Assembly (NCBI GenBank): GCA_937902665.1
Contig: CALELM010000024.1
Coordinates: 1-47,250 of the forward strand
Reading direction: 5' to 3'
Origin: an uncultured Selenomonadaceae bacterium
GTDB taxonomy: Bacteria > Bacillota > Negativicutes > Selenomonadales > Selenomonadaceae
DNA length: 47,250 nucleotides
Shown here: positions 25,580 through 35,000 of the stretch, piece by piece
Position numbering within the stretch: the first letter of the stretch is position 1
Layout: each line of letters opens with the position of its first letter
Translations under genes and position numbers: made by a program
Notes under the pieces: model-generated
Database searches by the model: none
What the model saw: the letters and a program-made list of their open reading frames with translations, nothing else
Told to the model about the DNA's origin: nothing

Positions 25580-27702
25580 TCCTGTGAAACATAGAGATGA
25601 TAATAATAGCCCTTGCGCTCCATCAGCTGTTCATGCGTACCATATTCCACAATGCGGCCCTTGTCCATAGCAAGGATAACACCACAGTTCTTTACAGTGG
25701 AGAGACGATGCGCAATCATCAGCATAGTCCTGCCCTCTGCGATCTTGTCAATATTCTTGAGGATATGCTGCTCGGACTCAGTATCCAGCGCACTCGTTGC
25801 CTCATCAAAAATCAAAATGCGTGGATCCAAAAGAAGCGCCCTCGCAATAGACACCCTCTGGCGCTGGCCGCCTGAGAGCAGGCTGCCTCGCTCACCAACA
25901 AAGGTCTCATACTGCTGAGGCATTTCCTGAATGAATTCATCGACACCGGCAAGCCTTGCGGCCTCCAGTACAGCCTCTTCCTCAATCGTCGGCTTTGCAA
26001 CTGAAATATTTTCCTTGATGGTACCTGCAAAGAGGAAATTCTCCTGCAGTACGACACCAATCTGACGGCGCAGCCACGCCGTCTCAACCTGCGCGATATC
26101 CACACCGTCAATCATGACACGTCCGCTGTCCGGCACATAAAGGCGCTGGATCAGCTTGGTAAGTGTCGACTTGCCGGAACCAGAGCGTCCGACAATACCA
26201 ACCTTTGCACCCGGCGCAATGCGGAGCTTTACATCCGTCAGGACATTTTTCCCGTCCGCCTTATAACGGAAATTCACATTATCAAAAATAATCTCGCCAC
26301 GCAGGGACGGGAGCGTGGTACGGTTTGGATTGAATGCAGGCTCGCTCTTCTCGTCCATGATATCGCCAAGTCGCGTCATCGAAACCCGGATCTGCTGGAA
26401 TTGCTGCCACATAGTTACGAGGCGGAGAATCGGCGAAATGACCTGCCCTGCGAGCATTTGGAAGGCAATCAGCTGCCCGACAGACAGCATGTTTTCCATG
26501 ACATAGTAAGCACCGATCCAAAGAATGGCAAGGTTGAATGCCATCTGCAGGAACATACCGATACAGCTTGCCGCATTTGCTACATTCAATACACTGAGCG
26601 AGCTCTTGAGGAACCTTGACAGGATTTCCTCATAACGATCTACGAAGGTATGCTCCACTCCCATCGTCTTAACGGTACGCACACCAGTCACAGCCTCAAT
26701 CATGAAAGACTGCTGCTTGGAAGCAAGCAGGAACCTCTCGTTGATGCGGTGCTTGTAGATGGGTGCAATGATTGCATTCAGGATAATGTACAAAGGTATC
26801 GTTACCCATACAACATAGCTGAGTTCTGAGCTATAAATAAACATGACTGCCAAATAAACTACAGCAAATATGACATCCAAAATAACCGTCAGTGCAGAGC
26901 CTGTCAAAAAGCCTCGTATCGTTTCAAGCTCTCCCATACGGGAAACGACATCACCGACCTGCCATTTGTCAAAGAACGGAACGGGAAGCTCCGAAATCTT
27001 GCGGAACAGATGCGCAGACAGGGTAACATCAATCTTATTTGTAGTATTCAGGAAAAGGTAGGAACGCAGTGCCAGCATCCAGTTGCTGAAAAGCGCAACC
27101 AGAATCATGCCGCCAATCATGACATCCATGGTCGAGACACTGTGATGAACCAATACCTTGTCAATGATCATCTGGGTAAAGAACGGTGTCAGAAGCCCAA
27201 ATCCCTGCAGCAGCAGGGAAATGAACAAAACCTTCATCAAAAAGTCCTTGTACTTCATGACTTCCGGAATAAACCACCCAAAGCCAAACTTCTCTACCTT
27301 TTCCACCAATGCGGACAGCTGGAAGCGCTTGGTAAAAAGGACTGCCTCGCCGTTCCAGTTCTCACGGAAGAATTCCGCTCGGATCCCGACACGTCCCTGC
27401 TGGGGATTCGCTGGATCATAGGCGATGACCTTTTCCTCATCCGCACCAAAGATAACTAAATACTGCCCATTCTTCAGCTGGCAGATGGCAGGCATCGGCA
27501 GCTTGGGCAGATGCTCCATGCGAATCTTATCAAACTTCCTTGCGCGAAGCCCAAGTGCCTTTGCCGCCTGCAGGAGCGCAACCGTATCGACCCCTGACTC
27601 ATCAACGATATAAGCACGTTCCAGCTGGCGGTAATCTGCAGGAATGGAATAGTATCCTGCAATCTGCACCAAGCAGGCAAGTGCCGTATCTATCTTTGCC
27701 AT
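25576..27702 (-). CDS. Type I secretion ABC exporter, HlyB-like (second in operon)
   Basis: A 708-residue inner-membrane exporter. An N-terminal C39 peptidase-like domain (about 1-130) is followed by six membrane helices (about 150-450) and an ATPase domain. The catalytic Cys position of C39 peptidases is Thr7 (DTALAC), so the domain should bind rather than cut its substrate, as in HlyB. The ATPase has a Walker A GRSGSGKS, signature LLSGGQRQR, Walker B ILIFDEATSALD and the switch His in IAHRLS. The start lies 4 bp after the HlyD-like gene. Its TAA stop lies in the repeat at 25432-25579. Confidence 0.9.
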   Translation of the reverse strand: MAKIDTALACLVQIAGYYSIPADYRQLERAYIVDESGVDTVALLQAAKALGLRARKFDKIRMEHLPKLPMPAICQLKNGQYLVIFGADEEKVIAYDPANPQQGRVGIRAEFFRENWNGEAVLFTKRFQLSALVEKVEKFGFGWFIPEVMKYKDFLMKVLFISLLLQGFGLLTPFFTQMIIDKVLVHHSVSTMDVMIGGMILVALFSNWMLALRSYLFLNTTNKIDVTLSAHLFRKISELPVPFFDKWQVGDVVSRMGELETIRGFLTGSALTVILDVIFAVVYLAVMFIYSSELSYVVWVTIPLYIILNAIIAPIYKHRINERFLLASKQQSFMIEAVTGVRTVKTMGVEHTFVDRYEEILSRFLKSSLSVLNVANAASCIGMFLQMAFNLAILWIGAYYVMENMLSVGQLIAFQMLAGQVISPILRLVTMWQQFQQIRVSMTRLGDIMDEKSEPAFNPNRTTLPSLRGEIIFDNVNFRYKADGKNVLTDVKLRIAPGAKVGIVGRSGSGKSTLTKLIQRLYVPDSGRVMIDGVDIAQVETAWLRRQIGVVLQENFLFAGTIKENISVAKPTIEEEAVLEAARLAGVDEFIQEMPQQYETFVGERGSLLSGGQRQRVSIARALLLDPRILIFDEATSALDTESEQHILKNIDKIAEGRTMLMIAHRLSTVKNCGVILAMDKGRIVEYGTHEQLMERKGYYYHLYVSQE

Positions 27703-27706
27703 ATCG

Positions 27707-29053
27707 TCATCTCTCCCTCAGTGCTTCATCCTTGTACTGACGGAACGGATCGAGGAAGAAGTCTATGATGCGCTTTTTCTTGATCTTGATTTCTGCCGTA
27801 ACATTCATGCCCGGCTGGAGACTGATACCGCTCGTGTCTCCCTCTACAGAAAGGGCAAGACGGTACTTGCCGTCACGTTCCTTATCCTTTGTATCCGCAA
27901 CAGCATCCGGACTGATCTCTGCTACCTTCGCATTTACCATGCCGAACTTCTGGAAGTTAAACGTCTCTACCTTGACTTCTGCTTCCTGTCCCAAACGGAT
28001 AAAGCCGATATCCTTGTTATCCGCATAGGCCTCGACCTCCATGCGGGCATCCTCCGGAACTACCATCATGATGGCCTGCCCTTCGGAAACTACACCGCCA
28101 ATCGTATGCACAGCAAGCTGATGAACATGACCGGAGACCGGCGCAGTAACCACTGACTGCTGATTCGTCGCCTCTGCCTTTTCCAGCTCCTCCTGATATG
28201 CATTGAGCTGCTTCTTCGCCTCGACCAACTGCGTCATAGTCTCCTGACGGTACGCAGAATCTGTCGTTGCCTGCATATCGAGTGCCTCCATCAGCCTTGC
28301 CCGCTCCTTCAAGATCTCCTTGTCCATCGCCTCTGCACTTTTTTGGTACTCCACGCGTGTCTGGCGAGCCTCCAAAAGCTGGAAATAAGAAACCGCATCG
28401 TTTGCAAAGAGACCGTTCAGCCGCTCCTCCTTGTCAATCGCCACCTCCAGCATGGAAAGGTACTTCTGCCTTGTCGCCTCCTGCGACTGAATGGAAGCCT
28501 CCACCTGCTCCACCGCCGCAAAGTTCTTCTCCTGATCTGCCAAGAGCTTCCTCCTGCGGCTTTGATACAGGGCTAGCTGGGAAGCAATGTCCTTCTCATC
28601 CAAATCCTCAGAGATTGGCGGAACGAATGGCTCATCGTTCATCTCTGCCTGCAGGCGCTTCACCGTCATGTCATAATAAGCTACCTGCTTTCTCAACTGG
28701 TCCACATCTGCCTGCGTCTTTGTCGTATCGAGGACGACCAGCTTCTGCCCCGCCTCAACATAGTCACCCTCCTTGACGCAGAGTTCCTCGATTTTTCCCT
28801 TGTTCTGTGACTGAATAACCTTGACATTTCCAATCGGAATGACCTTGCCATAGGCAACTGCCACCTCATCGACCTCACCGATGAAAAGCCAAATACCGCC
28901 GACAACCAAAAGCAAGACAATCGTCCAAAGCACCATACGCCCCACCGGGGACGGCGGTGTTTCTGTTACCTCCAGAATGGAGGAAAGGAATTCTGTCTCA
29001 TCACGGTTCTTGTCCCCGTCTATGAAATCCTTCCACATCTCTTTTATCTTCAT
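27707..29053 (-). CDS. HlyD-family membrane fusion protein of type I secretion
   Basis: The periplasmic adaptor that links the inner-membrane ABC exporter to an outer-membrane TolC-like channel. It is 448 residues long: a short cytoplasmic tail, one membrane helix near residues 42-62, a lipoyl half-motif (IQSQNKGKIEELCVKEGDYVEAGQ), long coiled coils (about 105-300), the second lipoyl half (VTAPVSGHVHQL) and a C-terminal beta domain. The start overlaps the upstream exporter gene by four bases (ATGA). No outer-membrane channel gene lies in the window. Confidence 0.92.
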   Translation of the reverse strand: MKIKEMWKDFIDGDKNRDETEFLSSILEVTETPPSPVGRMVLWTIVLLLVVGGIWLFIGEVDEVAVAYGKVIPIGNVKVIQSQNKGKIEELCVKEGDYVEAGQKLVVLDTTKTQADVDQLRKQVAYYDMTVKRLQAEMNDEPFVPPISEDLDEKDIASQLALYQSRRRKLLADQEKNFAAVEQVEASIQSQEATRQKYLSMLEVAIDKEERLNGLFANDAVSYFQLLEARQTRVEYQKSAEAMDKEILKERARLMEALDMQATTDSAYRQETMTQLVEAKKQLNAYQEELEKAEATNQQSVVTAPVSGHVHQLAVHTIGGVVSEGQAIMMVVPEDARMEVEAYADNKDIGFIRLGQEAEVKVETFNFQKFGMVNAKVAEISPDAVADTKDKERDGKYRLALSVEGDTSGISLQPGMNVTAEIKIKKKRIIDFFLDPFRQYKDEALRER

Positions 29054-31185
29054 TTTCCTACCTCTTGCTGTTCATACAGACTCTTATAGATACCACCGAG
29101 CGCAATCAGCTCATCATGCGATCCCTGCTCTGCAATACGGCCATGATCCATCACTAGGATACGGTCACACTTTTCTACCGTGACCAAGCGATGCGCAATG
29201 ATAAGCATTGTGCGATTGCCTGCAATACGCTCCAGATTCTTCATCACAACACGCTCAGACTCATAATCCAAAGCGGAAGTTGCCTCATCAAAAATGATCA
29301 GCCTTGGATTCGCCAAAACAGCTCGCGCTATCGCAATGCGCTGGCGCTGGCCGCCGGAAAGGCCTGCACCGCGCTCGCCGACCTTGGTATCATACCCCTC
29401 ATCCAGTTCAAGGATAAACTCATGCGCGCCTGCAATCTCTGCAGCCTGAATGACCTCTGCCATCGAAGCTGCCGGCCTTGCTGCCGCAATATTATCACGG
29501 ATACTGCCGTCAAAGAGGTAATTGTCCTGCATGACGACACCCATCTGTCGGCGCAGCCATGGATAATCTGCCTCACGAAGCTTCTGCCCGTCAATCATAA
29601 TCTCGCCTTCATCAGGGAAATAGATTTTTTGAATCAGGCTGGCAAGCGTTGACTTGCCGGAACCGGAACGCCCGACAATACCAATCTTCTCTCCTGCCTT
29701 TACCGAAAAACTCACATGGTCAATGGCATAGGGCAGATCCATGCGATAACGGAAGCAGATATCCTTCACCTCAATATTGCCCTGCATTTCCTTGAGCCCT
29801 GCCGAAGATTGGAAAAGCACCGGCTCCATCTTGCTGTGCAGGATATCGCCGAGCATGTGCATGCCGAGGAATGCCTGCTGTACCTGCGGCCACATCGTAA
29901 GAAGCTGAACCAGTGGATTTATCGCCTGCCCTGCAATCATCTGAAAAGCAATCAGCTGGCCAAGGGTAAACTCCCCGTTCATGACCATATAGCCGCCATG
30001 CCAGAGGATAACCAAGGTCGATATGGTCTGAATGACCTGATTTCCGCTTCCAATCACAAGATTGAACTTGCTCAGCTCAAACTGCAATCCGACATTTCTC
30101 GCTACGAACTTCTCCCACCTGCGCATGAACTGCGGCTCAAGGGCAAGTGCCTTCACCGTCTGCATACCCGTAACGGCCTCGACAAGAAAGGCTCTCTGCA
30201 CCATGGCCGCACGCATCGCAGTCGTCATCTTTCGCCAGTAGATTGGCACAGCCCAAAAAGTCTGCAGCGCAAAGAGCGGAACGATGACCAAGGCGATCAG
30301 CGTCAGCGTCACGCTGTAATACAGCATAACAGCGATAAATACGACCGAGAAGAACGCATCCAAAATGGTTATCAAAGAGGTACCTGTCAGAAACTCACGG
30401 ACACCGTTCAGTCCACCGACACGCATCATCGTTTCACCTACGCGCCGACTCTCGTAATATGCAACAGGAAGCGAGATCATGTGCCGGAACAGTCTCGTTC
30501 CAAGGATAGCATCCAATTTCGTTGTCGTGTGGTTCATCACATAGGTTTTTGCCCCATTCAAGACGGATTGGAAAACAGCCAGCACCAGCATAGACACGCC
30601 CAGCACTGTCAACGTAGAAATGCCGTTGTTCCCTACGACCTTATCCACGACTACCTGCGTAAAAAGCGGCATCAGAATCCCCATGCACTGCAGGAAAAAT
30701 GCTGCCAGCAGTACCTCTGCAAAATATTTCTTGTAATGAAGGATGACCGTATAGAACCATTCCAGATTATACTTTGCAAGGAAACGCTCCCATGTCATCT
30801 TCGGGGTAAGTACCAGCACCTCGCCAGACCAGACCTGCTCAAACACGGAGGATGGGATTGCCACTGGCTTATCCTGCTCCGGATCCATGAAAAATACCAT
30901 TTCCTTCGTATTGATGCCCAGCATAACAAACTTTCCATTGCAGAAACGTGCCACAGCCGGTACCGGTATCGTATGCAGCTCCTCTACGGACGGGCGAAGC
31001 ACCTCGCCGATGTACTTATATGGCTTCAATGCCTTGCAGAGCGCCTCCCAATCCATCGCAGAATCACGCAGGTGGCTATGTTGCTGGAGGAATGCATCCG
31101 CATCCACATTCACACCGTGGGTCCCAAGTGCCGCAAGCAAAGACTGCAATGCTGTATAGCCTTCCCACTTCTTATTCTCAGACAT
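29050..31185 (-). CDS. Type I secretion ABC exporter, HlyB-like (first in operon)
   Basis: A 711-residue paralogue of the exporter at 25576-27702. Its N-terminal domain (about 1-125) is C39-like but lacks the catalytic Cys (GYTALQSLL), again the non-cutting HlyB type. Six helices and a complete ATPase follow, with GRSGSGKS, LSGGQRQRIAI, LIIFDEATSALD and IAHRL. The ATG at 31185 is chosen for its GGGAGATTAAATAT leader; an in-frame start 12 codons upstream gives an unlikely tail. With the HlyD gene between the two exporters, the pair could form a heterodimer or serve two cargoes. Confidence 0.9.
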   Translation of the reverse strand: MSENKKWEGYTALQSLLAALGTHGVNVDADAFLQQHSHLRDSAMDWEALCKALKPYKYIGEVLRPSVEELHTIPVPAVARFCNGKFVMLGINTKEMVFFMDPEQDKPVAIPSSVFEQVWSGEVLVLTPKMTWERFLAKYNLEWFYTVILHYKKYFAEVLLAAFFLQCMGILMPLFTQVVVDKVVGNNGISTLTVLGVSMLVLAVFQSVLNGAKTYVMNHTTTKLDAILGTRLFRHMISLPVAYYESRRVGETMMRVGGLNGVREFLTGTSLITILDAFFSVVFIAVMLYYSVTLTLIALVIVPLFALQTFWAVPIYWRKMTTAMRAAMVQRAFLVEAVTGMQTVKALALEPQFMRRWEKFVARNVGLQFELSKFNLVIGSGNQVIQTISTLVILWHGGYMVMNGEFTLGQLIAFQMIAGQAINPLVQLLTMWPQVQQAFLGMHMLGDILHSKMEPVLFQSSAGLKEMQGNIEVKDICFRYRMDLPYAIDHVSFSVKAGEKIGIVGRSGSGKSTLASLIQKIYFPDEGEIMIDGQKLREADYPWLRRQMGVVMQDNYLFDGSIRDNIAAARPAASMAEVIQAAEIAGAHEFILELDEGYDTKVGERGAGLSGGQRQRIAIARAVLANPRLIIFDEATSALDYESERVVMKNLERIAGNRTMLIIAHRLVTVEKCDRILVMDHGRIAEQGSHDELIALGGIYKSLYEQQEVGK

Positions 31186-31226
31186 ATATTTAATCTCCCA
31201 ATGCAGAATACAAACTCTCAACTTTC

Positions 31227-31254
31227 ATTATCCCAAAAAGAAAAAAAAATGCAA
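31227..31254 (-). promoter_or_regulatory. Promoter candidate for the type I secretion operon
   Basis: TTGCAT (31254-31249) and GATAAT (31232-31227) on the minus strand, with a 16-bp spacer mostly of T residues, about 40 bp upstream of the first exporter start. A further TTGACA lies upstream near 31339 but has no well-placed -10 box. Confidence 0.4.
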
Positions 31255-31548
31255 CATCTGCCAACAGCTTTCTCCCATACAACAAAAGATTCTGCCAAAG
31301 ACAGAGGCAAAAGATTATGCACTTGTCAATAAAAGGACGTTCTGCGTCTCTGGCATACGTTATCTCCAGTATTTTTCTATGCTCCCAAAAGTGTGATATG
31401 AGGTTTATGAAATCTAACCGATATAGTAATGCCCTCAAAAGTCGGAGTTTGAAATCCGATTTTTGAGGGCATTTTGAGTTGCAAGGCATCTCTACATGCA
31501 TTCTTTTTTTACTTCACAAAACAAACTAAAGAAAGAAACCGCCAACTC
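31255..31548. other. Intergenic region between secretion operon and autotransporter remnant
   Basis: No gene is supported here. A minus-strand reading frame of 103 codons covers part of it, but it has no ribosome binding site and crosses the long inverted repeat at 31431-31470. The region holds that hairpin and AT-rich sequence. Confidence 0.6.
31431..31470 (-). terminator. Long inverted repeat after the autotransporter remnant
   Basis: Arms GCCCTCAAAA and TTTTGAGGGC are extended inward by TCGGA/TCCGA after one mismatch, giving about 15 paired bases around an 8-base loop. It lies some 80 bp past the stop of the autotransporter remnant on the minus strand. No T run follows on either strand, but the arms themselves are A/T rich. 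It is most likely the old terminator of that gene. Confidence 0.5.
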
Positions 31549-31827
31549 CTACCAATCAAATCTGATACCCAGATTGAAGTCGAGATTATTGCTTACATCC
31601 TTGAAGTGCTTGGTAATTTCTGCATAGGTGTAGACATTGTCACTCACATTCCAGCCGCCGCCGAGAGAAACTTTCCACCAATTTTTTGCGTTGTCCTGCG
31701 TGTATGACATATCTCCATAGGTTATGTCTGTTGAACCAGTAAAATCATGATAGTAGCTGGTTCTTAAATAATAGTTGAAGTTTTTTGCCTTCTGTCCCAA
31801 GGCAAACCCAAGTCTTGATCGAGGGCG
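31549..31827 (-). pseudogene. Autotransporter C-terminal fragment (broken gene)
   Basis: About 92 codons that read as the last part of an autotransporter beta barrel: alternating strands such as FNYYLRTSYYHDF, WWKVSLGGGWNV and VYTYAEITKHF, and a final LGIRFDW ending in an aromatic residue as outer-membrane barrels do. There is no start codon with a ribosome binding site, no signal peptide and no passenger. Going upstream the frame meets a TAA at 31830-31828, exactly at the left end of repeat copy 3. The rest of the gene is missing, so insertion or recombination at the repeat probably removed it. The complete autotransporter at 38313-40511 has a different sequence and is not the missing part. 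Confidence 0.8.
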
Positions 31828-31829
31828 TT

Positions 31830-31978
31830 ATAACGAAGCTAAAGATGTCCCCTTCTTCAACAGCTTGCTGTAAGTGTGGGAAGCAAATTTCAACGAAGCG
31901 GCGAGCATATCTCCCGCTTCGTTGAAACGCGAATTGGAGGGAAAATGCTTATGGCATTTTCTTGAACAATGGCGTTAT
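31830..31978 (+). repeat. Structured intergenic repeat, copy 3 (complete)
   Basis: Complete copy on the plus strand, 26 bp upstream of purL. It has ATAACG (31830-31835) and CGTTAT (31973-31978) at its ends, a first hairpin at about 31849-31880, a perfect 11-bp middle stem CAACGAAGCGG (31891-31901) with CCGCTTCGTTG (31914-31924), and GAAAATGC/GCATTTTC (31941-31961). GGCGTTATAA occurs both at its right end (31971-31980) and just to its left (31824-31833), as if another copy once lay there. Confidence 0.9.
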
Positions 31979-31981
31979 AAT
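31976..31981 (+). promoter_or_regulatory. TATAAT box at the repeat/purL junction
   Basis: The right end of repeat copy 3 joins the next bases to give a perfect TATAAT, 22 bp before the purL start codon. No good -35 box lies at the right distance; the best match is TGGCAT or GGCATT inside the last hairpin. If used, the transcript would have a leader of only about 16 bases that just includes the purL ribosome binding site. Confidence 0.25.
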
Positions 31982-32003
31982 TTCTTGATGGAGGAAAATA
32001 CCC

Positions 32004-35000
32004 ATGACCGTAAAACGAATTTTTGTAGAAAAGAGACAAGGATTTTATGATATTCCTGCGCAGCAGCTTTGCGATGACCTGCGGGAAACTTTTCGGCTTA
32101 CCAAGTTGAAAGCAGTCCGTGTCATTAACCGATATGATATCGAAGGGTTGACAGATGCAGAATATGCGCAGGTGAGGTCTGTTGTTTTTTCTGAACCTCC
32201 TGTGGATGTAGTATATGAGGAAACTTTGCCGGTTTTTCCTAATTCCCGCATGTTTGCAGTGGAATATCTTCCGGGGCAGTACGACCAGACTGCCGATTCT
32301 GCGGCGCAGTGCGTCCAGCTTGTGACGCAAAAGGAGCGGCCGGAGATTGCGACAGCGCGTGTTATCGTTCTTGTCGGGGAAATCGATGACAAGACCTTTG
32401 AGGATATCAAGGGGTATTGCATCAATGCGGTGGAGAGCAGGGAGGCTTCTCTTGAAAAGCCGGAATCCCTCAACATGAAAACGGAAGTTCCTGCTGATGT
32501 GGAGATTTTGGGCAATTTCAACGAGATGAATGATGCGGAACTTCAAGCTTTTATGGATCAGCGTGGTTTTGCGATGAGCTTTGAGGATCTGAAGTTTTGC
32601 CAAAAGTATTTCCGTGATACGGAACATCGTGCGCCAACCATTACGGAGATTCGTGTCATTGATACCTATTGGTCGGATCATTGCCGCCATACGACTTTTA
32701 CGACAGCGATTGACAGCGTAGAACTCGAAGAAGGATATTTTACGCCATCCATGAAGGCTGCGTATGACAGGTACATGCAGGATCGCACGGAGCTGTATGC
32801 CGGTCAGAAGCGTGATGTGACGTTGATGGATATTGCTGTCATTGGCATGAAGTCGCTTCGTAAGCAAGGTCTTTTGGAGGATCTGGATAAGTCGGAGGAA
32901 ATCAATGCCTGCAGTATTGAAATCAAGGCGGATATTGATGGCGAGGAACAGGATTGGCTGGTTATGTTCAAGAATGAAACGCATAACCACCCAACGGAAA
33001 TTGAGCCGTTTGGCGGTGCCGCTACCTGCCTTGGCGGCGCAATTAGGGATCCCCTTTCCGGCCGTTCCTATGTTTATCAGGCAATGCGCGTGACAGGGGC
33101 GGCAGATCCCCGCTTGCCGATTTCCCAGACGCATCCCGGCAAGCTTCCCCAAAAGAAGATTACGCTGGGGGCAGCGTCCGGCTACAGTTCCTATGGCAAC
33201 CAGATAGGTCTTGCTACGGGACAGGTACGCGAGATTTACCATGAAGGATATATGGCAAAGCGTCTTGAAATTGGTGCGGTGATTGCGGCTGCCCCAAAGG
33301 AAAATGTAGTCCGTGAACGTCCTGCAGCTGGGGACATCATCGTTCTTGTCGGCGGCCGCACGGGGCGTGATGGCTGCGGCGGGGCAACGGGATCTTCCAA
33401 GGAGCATACGGAGGAATCCTTGACTAGCTGCGGCGCAGAGGTGCAGAAGGGCAATCCGCCAACGGAGCGCAAAATCCAGAGATTGTTCCGCAATCCTGTG
33501 GTCAGCCGCATGATCAAGCGCTGCAATGATTTTGGTGCAGGCGGTGTTTCGGTAGCCATTGGGGAGTTGGCAGATGGATTGCTGATTGATTTGGATGCTG
33601 TCAGGAAAAAGTATGAAGGGCTTGATGGTACGGAGCTTGCTATTTCTGAATCGCAGGAACGTATGGCGGTTGTTATCGAAAAGAAAGACTTGGATGCGTT
33701 CGTAAAATATGCGGATGAGGAAAACTTGGAAGCGGTTTGCGTGGCTGTTGTAACAGCAGAACCTCGGCTTGTCATGAGGTGGCGTGGGAAGGAAATCGTT
33801 CAGATGAACCGTTCCTTCCTCGATACGAACGGCGTTCGCCAGCATGTGGAAGCAAAAATTTCCATGCCTGATGCGGAAAAGCGATACCTGCATCAGATTC
33901 CGGTCATGGTGGAAAACTGTGGAAATGATTTGGAGAAGGCTTGGCTTGAAAATTTGAAGGATCTCAATGTTTGCAGCCAAAAGGGGCTTGCGGAGCGTTT
34001 TGATTCTACGATAGGCGGCAATACGGTCCTCATGCCGTTTGGAGGAAAGAATCAATTGACTCCGGCAGAAGGCATGGTGGCAAAATTGCCGGTGCTTGGC
34101 GCAGAAACCAATACTGCGACAGCGATGACCTTTGGCATGAATCCGCATCTTACGGAATGGAGCCCGTTCCATGGCGCACTTTACGCTGTGGTGGAGTCTG
34201 TGGCAAAGATGGTTGCTTTGGGAGGCCGTGCCGATAAGGTTCGTTTGACCTTCCAAGAATATTTCGAGAGCTTGGGAAAGGATCCGGAAAAGTGGGGCAA
34301 GCCTTTTGCGGCACTGCTTGGTGCGCTTTGGGCACAGCATGAGCTTGGTGTGCCTGCGATAGGCGGCAAGGATTCCATGTCCGGTACATTTATGGATATG
34401 CATGTGCCGCCGACGCTTTGCTCTTTTGCAGTCGATGTGCTTCCAGCAGACTGTGCCGTATCGGCGGAGTTCAAGTATCCGGGCAACAAGGTCTATGCCG
34501 TTCCGTGTCCGTTAGATGAACAGGATCTGCCGGATTTTTGCCAGCTGAGAAAGAATTTTGCGCAGATTTCCAAACTGACAAGAGGGAAACAGGTATTTTC
34601 TGCCGTGAGCATTGGCGTTGGGGGGATTGCCGGAGCGATTTCCAAGATGGCTCTGGGCAATGGCATTGGATTTACCTTTGCGAAGCAGCTCACGAAAGAA
34701 CAGCTTTTCTGTGCGGAATATGGCACGATTTTGCTGGAAGTTTCTAACCAGCTGGATGTGAGCGAGGCATTGCAGGATACGGGATATTATGAGCTGGGCG
34801 AAACAACGAATGTGCCAAGCATTGTTTGCGGCAAGGCGGCTGTGCTGATTTCTGAGATAGAAGAGGCTTACACCAAGCCACTGGAAAAGATTTTCCCAAC
34901 GCAGGTGAAGCATGGATTGAAAGATGCCTTGAAGCTGGTGCCTTATCATCAGGGGAGAAAAATCGTGTCTCGTGTGAGAACGGCAAAGCCAAAGGTATTT

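Noticed and set aside
31190..31501. 103-codon minus-strand frame upstream of the secretion operon
   Set aside because: No ribosome binding site, crosses a long inverted repeat and overlaps the promoter candidate; its product looks random.
31222..32003. Divergence of gene direction near 31.5 kb as a replication origin
   Set aside because: No DnaA boxes, dnaA/dnaN genes or AT-rich unwinding region are seen; a simple change of operon direction explains it.
31890..34403. 837-codon open frame antisense to purL
   Set aside because: It lies opposite a certain purL gene, begins inside the repeat, has no ribosome site and its product shows no domain pattern; antisense frames of this length arise from purL codon bias.
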